A DNA stretch of 64,000 nucleotides from Charina bottae (Eukaryota > Chordata > Lepidosauria > Squamata > Charinaidae): assembly GCA_023362775.1 (NCBI GenBank), contig JALMGJ010000014.1, forward strand, positions 1,860,001 through 1,924,000, in the 5' to 3' direction. The position numbers were made by a program, and so were the translations under genes. Position 1 is the stretch's first letter. Each line of letters starts with the position of its first letter. This document shows positions 20,562-32,685 of this stretch, piece by piece. The notes below the pieces were generated by a model. That model made no database searches and was not told the origin of the DNA. It saw only the letters and a list, made by a program, of their open reading frames with translations.

Positions 20562-21267
20562 TCTCCTCCTTAGTGCAGTGTGGTGCAGAAATGGCACAGC
20601 AGAGGATAATGTGTCCCAGTGAAAATGAGTTTTGATAATTATATAATCTAAACCCAAATTCACATTGATAGCTAATCAGCACAAGCTCCTACATACTTCT
20701 ATATTGGCTTTTTTTCTTCCTGTTTTCTGTTCTGTGCATACAAATGAGATAAATCGGCTGCCCATTTAGCTGAGAATAATCCCAAGGGAATATAATGAAA
20801 CATACTTCTAAGTGGGCGCACACAGGTGCAGAATCATGATATACAAGGCATTTGCAAAGTAGCTTTTGAAACACTTCCTTTACTGAGATCTGGCTCTATA
20901 GTATATACAGTATCTTAAAATGTGCCATTTTATAATTGCATCTCTCTTTCTCTTTCTTCTTACCATCTGCTCCTGGGCCACTACCCAAATCTTCTTTAAC
21001 ATACTGCTTTCAAAATTGCTTTTATCTCAGCTGTAGAATTTCCCCTTTAGGTCCATGTTGTAGATTCCTCCTGCCCATCTATATGTATTACATATACATG
21101 GTATGGCCAAACATTCTAATGCCAGGCAGAAAACTAGCCAATAGCCCAAGATGTTCAGTTGATAACTGACTAATAGATTAAGGGGTGTTACCTGAGCACA
21201 CATTATTTCCCTTGAAGGACAATTTTGAAGAAGATAGCTCTCAGTGTTTAGAGGAACAGGTATCAAC
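20562..21267. other. Unique interval
   Basis: No recognised feature. Confidence 0.35.
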
Positions 21268-21275
21268 ACCTAAGG

Positions 21276-21478
21276 CAGAGCTTTCCAAACTGTGTGTCGG
21301 GACACGTTAGTGTGTCGACTGCCGTATCTGGGTGTGTCGCGGCTGCTGCTACCTCCGAGCCCTGCCAGGATTCCGCGCAGGTCCTAGTGCCTGCCTTGTG
21401 CCCTGCTGTAAGAGTGTGTCGCAAAATGATGCATGTCTAAAAAGTGTGTCACCAACATGAAAAGTTTGGAAAGCTCTG
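21276..21478. mobile_element. hAT-type miniature element (family CAGAGCTTTCCAAAC)
   Basis: TIRs CAGAGCTTTCCAAACTGTG and AAGTTTGGAAAGCTCTG with a perfect 8-bp target duplication ACCTAAGG (21268-21275 and 21479-21486). Opposite orientation to the copy at 13982. About 200 bp, the single-copy length of the family. Confidence 0.94.
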
Positions 21479-21486
21479 ACCTAAGG

Positions 21487-22480
21487 AAAGGGGGATCATG
21501 TATGAGAGGTGTGCATGTGTGCGAGAGAGAACACAGACGTTTGTACTTTGGAATGCCAAACAGAAGCAGAGAACAACTGCTAATTGGCAAAAGCAGAGGT
21601 CTACAAAATAGAGCTTGGAACAGTCCATCGTTAGGTCAGCCCTCTTCTGGGTGGAATCCCTTCAGGAACTCCGCCCAATGGAATGTGGATGTTTCAATCC
21701 AGTAATCGAATTGGTCGATTCGATCCAGATTTCTAAATCAGTTAGGAGAAAAGCCATTCCTGTGCCATGGAGAAGGGAGAGAAATCACCCAGACTGATCC
21801 AGAGGCATCTGATTCAATGATTCAAATCAATTTCATTTGAATATAACAAGGGAAGAAAGATGAGGAGTTCAGGCAGCGAGTGGGAGATGGCAAAGAGCTG
21901 CTAATGCCTTTGATGGCAGAAGTTGGTGGGCCACCTGGCTGCTCTCAATGATTGTTGTGCTTGAAGTCTGGCAAGGAGTCGGGATGCGGAAGGAAACTTT
22001 TCAGGGAGAAATGTGAATGGCAGGGATGCAGAGGTTGGCCAAGGCAGGGTACATTCGGGGGTACCAAGAGACCCTTTATCTTGAACCCTTGAAACAAATC
22101 ATTTGCGTCTTGGTCTTCTAAGAGGACCTTAGGAAGACCTTGTATATGATCCAACCAATTGTGGGAGGGAGGAAGTGGCAGGAGCTTCAGTTCAGTTTAA
22201 TAGAGGTAGCTTTAAAAAATAACTCAACTGGGGGAAATTGCTGCGGCATCCCTGTTTTTCAGTTGCTTTGCATTTCCCCCCACCCATGGATAATGTAGAG
22301 GAGAACGGAGATAGCCTTGAAGAAAACACGCAGCAGCCGTTAGGAAAACACAGACTTAGCCCAGGAAGACAGGAAAGGGTGAGGAAGATACTGAAAATTA
22401 CCCCACCTTGACTCCTTTCAGCATAAGAGGGAGGGAAGGAGAAACACTATCAGGTTTTCAGGATTCCGTTATCGTAACCT
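21487..22480. other. Unique interval
   Basis: No recognised feature. Confidence 0.35.
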
Positions 22481-22484
22481 GTAT

Positions 22485-22612
22485 CAGTGTTTTTCAAACT
22501 TAGCAACTTTAAGATGTGTGGACTTCAACTCCCAGAATTCACCCATGCTGTCTGGGGAATTCTGGAAGTTGAAATCCACACATCTTAAAGCTGCTAAGTT
22601 TGAAAAACACTG
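22485..22612. mobile_element. hAT-type miniature element (family CAGTGTTTCTCAACC), diverged
   Basis: CAGTGTTTTTCAAACTTAGC and GCTAAGTTTGAAAAACACTG ends around the usual palindromic core. The flanks do not give a clear target duplication, so this copy is probably older. Confidence 0.88.
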
Positions 22613-22769
22613 ACTTATATCAATAAAGTTCTAGTTTTTCTTGCGGTGTCTATTTCCTGACTTGGTCTACCTAGAAGGGCTGACACAGTTTTCCTGATAA
22701 CCACTTGTACATTGTTCAAACAGTGCAAGTTTTAAAAAAAATCTCAGTGTGTCTATGCCTATGATTATA

Positions 22770-23186
22770 AAGGTAGTCCTTGAATTATGACCACAATTGG
22801 GACCAAAACTTCAGTCACTAAGTGATGCAGTAATTAACTGAGGCATCACATGACTGTGCCTGATTTTATGACCTTTTTCCTGTGGTCATTAAGCGAATCA
22901 CGTGGTCGTTAAGTGTATCATGTGGTTATTAAGCAAATCCAGCTTTCCCCATTGATTTTGCTTGTCAGAAGCCAGCTGGGAAGGTTGCAAATGGCGATCA
23001 TGTGACCCTGGGATGCTGCAACCATCATAAATACATGCCAGTTGCAAAGTGCCCAAATTTTGATCACGTGGCCGTGGGGACTCTGCAATGGTCGCAAGTA
23101 CGAGGACCAGTCATAACTCACTTTTTTCAGTGTTGTTGTAATTCGAACAGTCGCTAAATGAATGGTTGTAAGTTGAGGACTACCTG
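22770..23186. mobile_element. Non-autonomous Tc1/mariner (Tigger-like) element
   Basis: Second member of the family at 12117: AGGTAGTCCTTGAATTATG at the left and AAGTTGAGGACTACCTG at the right. Inside are repeated variants of CACGTGGTCGTTAAG and AGCCAGCTGGGAAGG. A TA precedes the left end; the right flank is AA, a probable mutation. Confidence 0.7.
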
Positions 23187-23189
23187 AAT

Positions 23190-23800
23190 ACGATATATGA
23201 TATAGTTTATTAGCCACAGCAATCTTCAAAGAGAACCCATGTCCCACAAGTTCTCTTGATTCCACATCTCCTGTTAAGGAAGGAAATGTCCCTTATGGCA
23301 GGCCAACCTTTCCATCTTGGCTTGGTCTTCCAACCCTTCATTACCAAATTGCTGATTTTGCTCATCCTCTAAGTTGAGTCCCTCAGTATCAATGTCAGCA
23401 ATGTCACACTGGGACTCTTGCTGGATCTTGAGACCCATCAAGAAAGAACTAGTTGAAAGCTGAGGAGATGAAGGATTTATCGTCTGTGAACAAGTGCTTC
23501 AATTGACTTAGGCAGCATTAAACATTTTCAGATAATTAGGAACAGATGCCCATTTCAAAAGAGAATCAAAGAACACTAGGGAAAAAGAAGCTTTTGAAAA
23601 GTGATCCAGATTCCTTGATATACCAGCATGGGATGGTATTCAAAGGTGACTTTCAAGAGCTTCCAAAAGCTTTCAGTGCATGATCTCTTGGGGTTTCCAG
23701 CATCCAGCACCTAAGGCCATATGCACACTCCTTTGCCCCCTCTTCCTCTCACTGGTATTATTCCTCAGAAAAACCTTAACCTCAAATCTTCCATCTAGCC
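23190..23800. other. Unique interval
   Basis: No recognised feature. Confidence 0.35.
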
Positions 23801-23803
23801 ACC

Positions 23804-24072
23804 TGTCAACCTTGCCAGGTAGACCAGGCAGAAAACACGACAAGATGAGCTAATTCTTCTTTATTGTAAGGCTACATTAACAGAATCTTGCAGGTCTGAA
23901 AGTACAGATCTCCTGCTGTCTCTTTTTACAGCCTGATCAGTTAGGATGGATCTTTTCTAAGTTTCTTTCTGTGCCCGTTATGCAATTGTGGGCTCCTCCG
24001 CCTTTTATCTGATCATTCCCTAGGCAGCATCTCTTCCCCCTGTCTCCCAAGGTCATTCCCACAACCATTACA
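23804..24072 (-). mobile_element. Solo LTR (minus strand)
   Basis: On the minus strand it runs from TGTAATGGTTGTGGGAATG to GGCAAGGTTGACA, giving TG..CA ends. It contains a polyadenylation-type AATAAAGAAGAATTAGC near the 3' side. It is about 270 bp and aligns end to end with 60226-60489, sharing GAGATGCTGCCTAGGGAA, GTACTTTCAGAC and TTCTGTTAATGTAG. No target duplication is visible and no internal region is present. The retroelement class (ERV or other) cannot be decided. Confidence 0.72.
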
Positions 24073-24262
24073 TTATCTCCTTGATAGTATTGCCTCTGTT
24101 TTTCAACCTGATGGCAGGCCAAAGTCTGAAGGGGGAAAAAATGTTGATCTTCTCAGAAACCTCCATCTTGCTTAGCTTCAAGTTGGTCATTAGCATATCT
24201 CAACCCTCCTGCTATTTGAAAAGACTGATTTGGGGGTGATATATACTAGGATAGAATTCTGT

Positions 24263-24350
24263 AGTTAACTGAATTTATTTATTCATTCATTCAATTTGTA
24301 TAGCCACCCATCTCAAACCAGTGACTCTGGGCAGCGAACAGTCATAAACA
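24263..24350 (-). repeat. LINE 3' tail (L2/CR1-like)
   Basis: TTTATTTATTCATTCATTC, then TTGTATAGCCACCCATCTC and GTGACTCTGGGCAGCG. Read in reverse, this is the usual CGCTGCCCAGAGTCAC...TGGGTGGC LINE end. Confidence 0.6.
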
Positions 24351-24734
24351 ATCATTCTATTGGCTTTCAGCTTCCAATGTTAGAAAGTTCTTGGAACTGC
24401 TGGGTGGGACACTGGGTAGAAAGATGAATACCTTCAGAACATCATGGCATTTGAGGAAGTTTACTCTGCATGCACAGAACTTAACATGCTTTCTGGAAAT
24501 GACAGGCTGTGAATGCCAGTTTGGGTTGTTATAGATGTCTCTCCATTATGCTGGAGAATGGAGAGGCATGAACAATTGGATAGTTTCCCAGTGGGCATGT
24601 ATCACCTAGCTATCACCCTCCCACACAAAGCAAGTAAGATTAGGTGACAGCAGAGGTTGCCTCCTCCTTCAAGCTTGTGTGAGACGTGCTTGGTTGAAAC
24701 CCGATATCTCTAACACAAAACCATAAACCGCATC

Positions 24735-25093
24735 TCTCCACTACAGCTGGCCCAATCCCTTCGATCATGCTGGGAGAAGCAGCTGGTTGTCCCCCATTTC
24801 AGGGAGGTCAGGAAGGGGGGTGGTGAAGCCTGGGAGCACTACTTTTCAGTGACGGGGCTGGCCTGCTGTAATGACCTCCCATTGGAGATTTTTGGGTATC
24901 TGACATCATCCATCTTCTGGAAAAAGCTTTTCTGGAGGGCTTTGGGGGACTCATGCCATGAACTGTGTTGGGGTATAATTTGTTCTGTGTTTATGTTTTA
25001 TACTCTAATATACATTTTTATTTTGTGAGCCGCCAAGAGTTCTGTGATTGCAGCGGGTTATAAGCCTGATAAACAAACAAACAAGCAAGCAAA
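24735..25093 (+). pseudogene. LINE (CR1/L2-like) 3' end with degraded ORF2 C-terminus
   Basis: The translated text holds the remnant of the LINE C-terminal signature (VTGLACCNDLPLEIFG, then SSIFWKKLFWRALG), a diverged version of the ...LWNSLPxEIR...FKKxLKTxLF motif. It is followed by a GAGCCGCCAAGAGTTCTGTG tail and (AAAC)n at 25068-25090. Frames are disrupted. Confidence 0.55.
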
Positions 25094-25484
25094 TATTGGA
25101 TACATGATTTGAAGTGTATTTGGCCTGATCTGCACACCACTCAAAATTATCTTTAAGACTTAGGTTAATGTATGAGTACTTTTCAATGGATTTTCAGATG
25201 TTGCTTTATTACCGAGATATCTTCTCTTTTTCCAATATGCAAGAGTGACTGTGTGAATCCTATGAATATGAGTTCCATATTGGAATTTAACCCCTGATGA
25301 ATAACACACAAAGAAGAATGTTTTTCCTCCCCCCCGCCCCCGATCCTTGAGCAATTGATTTTTGGAAGAAACTTCTCTGGTTCTTTCTTCAGTGAGAAAT
25401 GGGATTGATTATTTTAGAAGGAGCCATACTTGTGGGATGCATTCATCAACCCTATGCATCCCAAACTTGTTACATAGCTTTTAT

Positions 25485-25960
25485 TTCAGAATCAAAGCAT
25501 TTTAGAAAAGAGAGTTGGGAGGTCATCTCATGCATCTTATTCTCCTCTCTGCAAATCAGAGTGAAACTACAGCTTCTATTAAAGATGGCTGCCCATCATC
25601 ACCTCCTGAATCTATTTCACAGCCACATCATTTTTATTCTTAGGAAGCACCTCTCAATATTCAGTAAAACTTTCTCCTCCCAACATGTATCTTCTGTCCT
25701 TGGGAGCATCAGAGAACAATTCTATACCATGTTCTGAAGACAGGTCTTCTTACAGATGAGAAAGCTGCTAGGTTTTTGTTTTTTAAACATCCCTTTTTAT
25801 TTCCCTCTTTAAGAGGCTAAATTTACCTGTCTCTTCCAAATATTCCTCATAGTTTTCTTTACCTGCCCTACTTCAGCTGGGCAAAGTTCTTCTCAATACG
25901 TGGTGTCAGGACTGGACATCGCTTTCAAAGCTGATGTCCAAGTGCTTTCCCAGTCTTGGC
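25485..25960 (-). repeat. CR1-like LINE 3' region
   Basis: CAGAATCAAAGCATTTTAG followed by GAGTTGGGAGGTCATCTC matches the reverse complement of the CR1 3' end (GACCTCCCAACTC...ATGATTCT). About 300 bp further on, CTCTTCCAAATATTCCTCATAG and GTGTCAGGACTGGACATC fit the CR1 body. Heavily mutated. Confidence 0.5.
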
Positions 25961-26413
25961 AGCTTCTTCAGTCTTTCACCCTGATCCAAGCCCCCTCGTG
26001 TTTCTTCTCAGAATTTCGGAATCCAGACATATTGAGATTTATGAAGGCAAGGCGCTGGCAGCCTGCAAACAGATGATCCTCCCCTCATCTCTTGCTGGCT
26101 CACCACAAAAACAGTGTGGACCGAATTGAGCTGCCAGTCAGGAGGGAAACCCTGCTGTGGATAGGGCTGCTTAATTACCAGCTTTCTGGATGGCAAGGAG
26201 GAATAATGTGAACTTTTGTGAGTTGGTTTAAAAAAGAATACAAAAAGCAAGGAACATCTGATATCAGAGGAATAGATAGCTGAAGAGAAAGGGGGCCAAG
26301 ACCGTCTCATGAACTTTTCCCAAAACCAATTTGAATGAAGGACTCTGGTCTCAGTCTCCAATCAGAACGATGCTGAAGTACAACTGCTACCTTCAATGTA
26401 ACAGTGATGTAGG
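25961..26413. other. Unique interval
   Basis: No recognised feature. Confidence 0.3.
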
Positions 26414-26421
26414 CTTCAGAT

Positions 26422-26531
26422 CAGTGTTTCCCCAACTTTAATGTGTGGACTTCAACTCCCAGAATTCCCCAGCCAGCAAGCTGGGAGTTGAAGTCCACAC
26501 ATCTTAAAGTTGCCAAGGTTGAGAAACACTG
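26422..26531. mobile_element. hAT-type miniature element (family CAGTGTTTCTCAACC)
   Basis: CAGTGTTTCCCCAACTTTAATG left end with part of the arm deleted, and right end GCCAAGGTTGAGAAACACTG. Flanks CTTCAGAT and CTTTAGAT form a near-perfect 8-bp target duplication. Confidence 0.88.
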
Positions 26532-26539
26532 CTTTAGAT

Positions 26540-27840
26540 CCTGGATTTTAGAAATCTATGAAGGGGACCTCCTTAGATCTCAAGGTCTGGATTCATGGAG
26601 TATGCTGAGCCCTAAATGAAGATTAACAAAGCATACAAAACATGCTATGCCTGGACAAATAATCGTAGTTCATGCAATGGCTTGGTTCACTCAACTTCTT
26701 CAACCAATTGCTGAGTTCCTTCAACATGCTAAACTGTCCAACTCCATCTTAGTCTAATCTGGCATGGTTTGCTTCAGATGCCCCAGATGTGTTAGAGTAC
26801 AGCTATCATCATCCCTAGGCAGTCTGACATAATGGATGCTGTGATCCAAGAGAGCTAGAAGGCACCAAATTGGGAAAGATACTATCTCAGATCAAAATCT
26901 GAGGTCAACCTGGAGGTTCAGAATTTGCAGGCCAATCTATAGAATTTTCAAAGAGAATATCATATATACATCAATATGATCAGCAGAACTTTCTGGTGAC
27001 CCAGAGAGGAATTGATTGTATGTCATATAAAAAGTATTGAAATCCTTTTGTCATTTCTACCTCTGGATTTTATTTGGAAACACTGTGACACGGACACCTG
27101 TGTGGGATGTTTCTGTAGAAGAGTCAATGTACACCAGAATCACTAGGTCCAAATAGTTATCTCCATATTTCACACATTTATCACAATGCAGGAGGTGGGA
27201 GGGTCAATGTCCACTCCTGGATTTTCAACTGCAAAAACATTCCACAGATATTTCTTCCCTCCATCAAATGTATTTAGAAGGTGTCCCCACCCACCATCCA
27301 ATCTAATATAGATATTCATATACTAATGGATGCTTGCCTTGAATGTGCATTCCCAATGTCTTACAAAGCGCACTTAACTGTTTGTAATTATAATCATTCA
27401 GTGATGTACAAAAATGTTGAGTTAGCAAGAGGTGTGCTTCCTCTTAGAGAAATAATTATATGGGGTCTGAAATGTAGACAGGCCTTGTTTTGGCTCATTT
27501 TCAAAGAGTTTCCCATACCAGATTTGATTTCCCCTACTCCTGTGATGCACCCAACTCTTTCCAACCAACAGGAAGAGAAGAACTGCATCAAGGATGGATG
27601 AATGAGCCCGAGACACACTTTATACTTTCCCCCTTACAACCTCCCCTCCCAGCTGGGACTCACATTTATATATTTGTTTATAAAAGCCCTCTCTTTCTTT
27701 CACAGCAAATGTCTTCATGATATGATGGAGGTGAAAGGACTGGGATGCTTTTCTATTGCAGCAGATTCAGTCTTCTTTTTCTGGAAACTAGGAACTGGAT
27801 GGCACTGGGCTTGACACATGTCCCTTTCCTTTGTGCCTGT
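26540..27840. other. Unique interval
   Basis: About 1.3 kb, AT-rich. A plus-strand frame at 27281-27601 shows no recognised domain. Confidence 0.35.
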
Positions 27841-27847
27841 GTGTGCC

Positions 27848-27880
27848 TGTGTGTGTGTGTGTGTGTGTTTGTGTGTGTGT
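27848..27880. repeat. (GT)n microsatellite
   Basis: Alternating GT with one TTT interruption. Confidence 0.9.
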
Positions 27881-27884
27881 ATAA

Positions 27885-28680
27885 GACAGAGAGAGTCACG
27901 CCTCCCTCCTTCCCATTTTCTGGCAGTGAGGGGCCTATCGAGCATTAATATCTTCTACCAGGAGCAAAACAACAGGGGGTGAGCTTGTGATAAATGGCAA
28001 AAGACCTAGGGAGGGCTCTTGTCACCATGATTGATGTCACTTGCTAAGTGAGTCCTGATGCCTCCCCCTGGATGAGACAAGGAGAAGCAAGTGTTTATCT
28101 GTATGAAAAAGGGGTCAGAAGAAATGAGGGGGCTGGTAGGGAAGAACAGAAAGCATGAATGTTAGCTGAAAGGACCAGGGTCCGGAGGACAAACAGGAAG
28201 AAGATGTGGCTTGTGGCACTGAGCCACAACTCAACATGGAGTCCCCTCTGGAAGAAAGACCCCCAAGGCAGGGACTGTGCATGACCTGTTTGGGTGGCTT
28301 CGTCAGAGTCTTCTCATCCAACCTCCCCGTCTTGTGCAGGTCTTCTTCCAGGTTCAGAGTTTCTTCCCCCCATTCTCACTGCTTCATGTTTGTCTCCGTC
28401 ACTCATGTGCAATTCTCAAGAAGGGGAGTTGTGTCGGCCTTGAGTTACACATACTTGGATCTCGCCAGAATGCATGAGTAAACCCAGAAAGCAGGAGTAG
28501 ATGCCTCCAAGGGGGTGTCAGACACGGTTAGGCTGACATAGGATATTTATAACAAACTGTGGGGGAAGGTGTCTGTTTATATTAAGCTTATCTCAATGGC
28601 GCTGGAGACTCAGGCGCTGGAGACTCAGGGATCTAGACAACAGCAATGTGGTAGGGTAGCTCTGAGAAATAAACAAAACA
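27885..28680. other. Unique interval with a short direct repeat
   Basis: GCGCTGGAGACTCAG occurs twice in tandem at 28599-28629. No other feature. Confidence 0.35.
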
Positions 28681-28685
28681 AAACA

Positions 28686-28720
28686 ACACACACACACACA
28701 CACACGCACACATATATATT
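28686..28720. repeat. (CA)n microsatellite
   Basis: CACACA tract with one G, ending in CATATATATATT. Confidence 0.9.
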
Positions 28721-29626
28721 CTCCAACGCCACATGAAAGAAGCACCGTAATTGACAGCATCTTTTTTTAAACCAGTTTCTGTCTTTCTGTATACAGGCAT
28801 CAATCTTGGTCACTATGCCTGGAAATGCTTTTGCATCCTTGAGGGACGATGGCTTTAAAAATGGTTAGACAAATTCAAGGAGGAAAAATCTGTCAGCAGC
28901 AGTTAATCAGCTGATAGGTTAGTAGGAGTTCCCCATAGAGAAGTAGTATATCTTCAAAAGGAGGGCTTGTGAGTCCCTGGAAACATTTTAGAATGCTGTT
29001 TGAGACAGATGTTGGGTCTGAAACACTTTCCCCCCATACTTTTAGGTTGGAAACATCCCCCACCCACCCAATCCTTTTTGCTACTACACACAACCCAAAT
29101 GATCAGGGTGAATATTTGAATATCACATATTCTCAGCAGAATGTCAGACAATGTTTTACCAAGTGCAAACTGCAGCTGGAAGGTAAATGGAGTAGTGATG
29201 GTGGTGGTGGTGAGACAGTGTACTGTAACTATAGAGTCCATCAGGAGAAGGTTTGGCGAAACTGTTGCTGAAATGCCAGATCCTTCAGAAGATAACTTTT
29301 GAGAATGATAGTAAAATCTCTTAAAGATTAGGGACTTTCCCCTTCATTAATGGGGAAAAACCTCTCAGATATTCCATGCTTAAATTCACAGGAGTTAAGC
29401 GTAAAGGGTGGCAATCTCTCTTCTTCCCTTCATCTCCCTCTTCTTTACAGAAATAGCACCACAAACCACAAATGGTGGGATGAAAAAGAATGAAAATTAT
29501 TCTTCAACAGAATGGCCCAGTTCTCCTTTTCCATTCTCTGCTTTTGTGGCCCCCCAACGTACCCAGGGAAATGGCTGGGGATTATGGGAGCTGGTCACAA
29601 ATGTGGAGGACACCAGACTGAGATAC
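28721..29626. other. Unique interval
   Basis: No recognised feature. Confidence 0.3.
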
Positions 29627-29639
29627 ATTGTTTTACATG

Positions 29640-29927
29640 TCTGTAGCTTGAATCATGTCAACTGGATTTCTATTTTCTCAGTGGAAACGTTTCGCTCCTT
29701 ATCCAAGGAGCTTCTTCAGTCTGAGCAAAGTTGGTAAGGGAATCCTAAATATGTTTCTAGGTAGCTGTGTGACCTTACACCTGAGGTTGGTAAGGGAATC
29801 CTAAATATGTTTCTAGGTAGCTGTGTGATAAGGAGCGAAACGTTTCCACTGAGAAAATAGAAATCCAGTTGACATGATTCAAGCTACAGACAATTCCACC
29901 TGGATGACTGAGAACCTTCATAGACAT
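29640..29927. mobile_element. Miniature head-to-head Penelope-like element (two inverted terminal repeats)
   Basis: The left arm (29640-29785) is the minus-strand form of the Penelope-like terminal repeat also found at 43478-43672. The right arm (29786-29927) is a plus-strand piece of the same repeat. Both carry GATTCAAGCTACAG, CCAGTTGACATGATTC and TTTTCTCAGTGGAAACG or their complements. A TTGGTAAGGGAATCCTAAAT segment is present twice (29731, 29786) as a direct repeat. The 13-bp direct repeat ATTGTTTTACATG (29627-29639 and 29928-29940) flanks the whole as target duplication; up to three of its bases could belong to the element end. No ORF is left. Confidence 0.82.
29683..29719 (-). ncRNA. Hammerhead-ribozyme-like motif in Penelope-like terminal repeat
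   Basis: On the minus strand: CTGAAGA, an A, stem GCTCCTT, loop GGAT, stem AAGGAGC, then GAAACGTTTCC. This matches the hammerhead core order CUGANGA - stem II - GAAA - short stem III - cleavage site. ACGT before the site is self-complementary, as in the dimer-acting minimal hammerheads reported for Penelope-like elements. One extra A lies between CTGAAGA and stem II. Activity untested. Confidence 0.55.
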
Positions 29928-29944
29928 ATTGTTTTACATGGATA

Positions 29945-31685
29945 CTACCGTCGATTATCCAAGTAGCCTAACTTACTGACAAACCGTCTCTCTCTCTCTG
30001 CATAAACAAGACAAACAAACTTTGGAGAATCCTAAATTAACAGAAGAAGAAACTTTCTGAGAGAAAAATATGATCTTGAGGTACATATTTTTCCAATCAA
30101 AGTCTACTCAGAATGCCAGAGTATGGTAGGTGGGCAAGGAATACAGTAGTCTGGTGGTGATGAGAAGAAAAACAGACACAGGGAATGGAATGCCTTGAAT
30201 TGATTAATCTTTCAACCATAGCATCAACCATTATTTTGATAATTTGATAATAAAATACCAACAAAGAAAGGAAATACAATTAAAACTGTACCCAGAATCA
30301 GTATAGCTCAAATCATTCATCACCCTCACCATCAGCTCTAATCTGTGCTAGGTGATCTTTTCTTTTCTGCATTACTTTATATATAAAAGAGTTGGTCCTT
30401 CTAATAACCAGCAAGCTGGTTTCCTGAAGTAAGTGGGACTCTTTAACCTTAGTCTCCCCAAAATTCTTAAATTTTAGGTGGGATTCTGATTGATCAGCCC
30501 TTCCTACAGCATATAATTGACATTCAAGTAACATGAGCCATGTCTCTAATGTCATTTGTGCTACATATGCACAATCTTTACTGATAAGGAACTCTATGAA
30601 ACCTTCTCAACTTAACCACAGATTCAAAGTATTCTAATTGTGCTCTGGTAAAAGCTGGTCTATGGTGTTGGGGCATACAGACTGTCAAATACTTTTCAAT
30701 ATGAAATAGGAATTTGTGTCTGGCCGGCCATTTCAAAGATTTACATCTGGTTTCTCTTCAGATCATAGAAATCTTTTGCCTTTTACTAAAGATTTGAAAA
30801 CTAAATGTTTTGTGGCATGCTCCATTTGTGATGGATTCTTCACACACTTGGACAAAGAAACAGATCCTACAGATGGAGGCAGCCAAGAGATAGAGATTCT
30901 GATTGAACCCAGATTTCTAAGACCCAGCCTTTCATCTCTCTCTCTTCCCACTACCTCATTCTTCTTTTCCTTCCTTGGCAGCACCAAGCAAAGAGATGGG
31001 TAGATCTGTCAGGGAAGATGTAGTACCATTTCCCCTTCCCCAGCAGTGCAGGGAAGCTTGATTTCCAAGATGATTGGCAAATTGATATTCAAATGCAAGA
31101 AGACTCACTGAGAATGAATAATGGAGGTTGTCAAGGAAGGCTGGAGAGATAGACTTCAACCTTTGACCTCTTCAGATGCATCCCAAGTGGGCTGATTTTT
31201 TCTTTGGTGTCTAAATAACCCCTGGAATAAGCATCAGAAATGACCTTGCATGAAGCATGCACTTTGGATGGTCTGGCCTCGTACACCCGAGTGGTATTAT
31301 CGAAGCAAGTGTTTTCTCCCTTCCTTAGGCCAGCCAACCTCAAACTCCTAACAGCTGAGCTTTTCCAAAATAGAAAATGTTAGTGTTCTGAGCATGTAAC
31401 CACTAGAACTGCCCACCATCAAATAAGGAAGCGCTACTTGAATTCTGATGGAAATAAGTGTCCAGGACAAGAAAGTACTTGCAGAGATCCATAAAGCTTC
31501 TGGGAATTGATGCTTCAACCTCATTCCTGCACGAGATTCATACTGCTCCCACCCTTTTGACTTTCTGCAAATGACTTATGACCTGATTATTCTTCCAGGC
31601 CCTGGCTAGGATGGTGGTTGGTTTTTTGTTTGACTTTTTTTTGGCGGGGGGGGGGATTTGCCTTCTGTTTTTTTTTCCTTGATAT
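29945..31685. other. Large unique interval
   Basis: No transposon recognised. Short open frames around 30313-30555 and 30716-31003 show no domain I know. Confidence 0.35.
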
Positions 31686-31689
31686 ACTT

Positions 31690-31790
31690 CGTTTTCTTTT
31701 AATGTTTATCTGTAAGCTGCCTGGAGTCGCTATGGAGTGGGATGGCCTCAGAATTGAAGTAATAAGTAACTAATAAATAAATTACAGGAG
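31690..31790 (+). repeat. LINE 3' tail (L2/CR1-like)
   Basis: GTAAGCTGCCTGGAGTCGC, followed by TAATAAATAAATTAC. This is the familiar terminal block of squamate LINEs before an A-rich end. Confidence 0.55.
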
Positions 31791-32680
31791 AATGAATGAT
31801 CTAAATCCCTGTGGGGCACTACATTTTTTTTTTGTTTGTTTGTTTTTTGCACATCACATGGAGGTGATGACTGTGCTGATTTGAGGAAGGCAGGACAGGA
31901 ACAGTAATTCAGGCAGGGATGAAGCAAAGAACCCCTCCAAGGACCACTCGTTCTGCTGTCATTCAGTTTTGGAAATAACTGAATGGGCCAATCATTCTTT
32001 CCTGGAGAATTAGGGCAGAATTAGCAGAGCCTGTTTGGGAAGAAGCCAGAGGCATGCTGAGACCACAGGAAGCCTCCAATGAGAAGGGATCTTCACTCAT
32101 TTAACAAGAAGGCAATTCTACTCTGAGTCCCAGCTAGGACCAATTACTGCAGCCAGAGCTGTAGCTAGAACAGAGACTCACACATAGTGGGCTATTCCTG
32201 GTAAGATCAATGTTTTGGCTTCTGATGAGCCATTTGTTAATTGCTTTCTTGCTGTGTATTGCAGTACACAGCCTACAACGGATTGCACTATCCTATGCAT
32301 GAGTCTTCAATAGCCTTTATGCTTTAAAGGGCCTTTATCTCACTCCTCAGTTGTGAAGACTCCCAGAGTGGCTTGCAAAATCCTACCTTTTTTTTATCTT
32401 CACAAGGTAACATAAAAGGAAAGGGATAGGGAAGGTAAAAAAAGGGGGTGGGGAAGCCACCCAGCCGTCAATCTTTAGCCAGAGAGTCCTTTAACAAGTG
32501 TGATTTCTGGTAGGCAGGAAACCCATCTTCTGTAGGTTTCCTGTATGGACCCTGGTTGGCCTTCTCTTTCCCAGGATGCCTTTCTCCTGGGAGGTGGGGG
32601 ATGCAGCATCCCAGAGATTGCCAGGCCTCCTGACCAATGGCAATGGTGGCTGATCTTCTGCTATACAATGCCACTTACTA
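31791..32680. other. Mostly unique interval
   Basis: A T-rich (GTTT)n patch near 31830 and a possible LINE-tail remnant near 32345-32440 (GACTCCCAGAGTGGCTTGC). No gene recognised. Confidence 0.35.
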
Positions 32681-32685
32681 TGGGC

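Noticed and set aside
23799..24077. Target duplication for the solo LTR at 23804
   Set aside because: Flanks CCACC and TTATC do not match; old copy or misjudged end.
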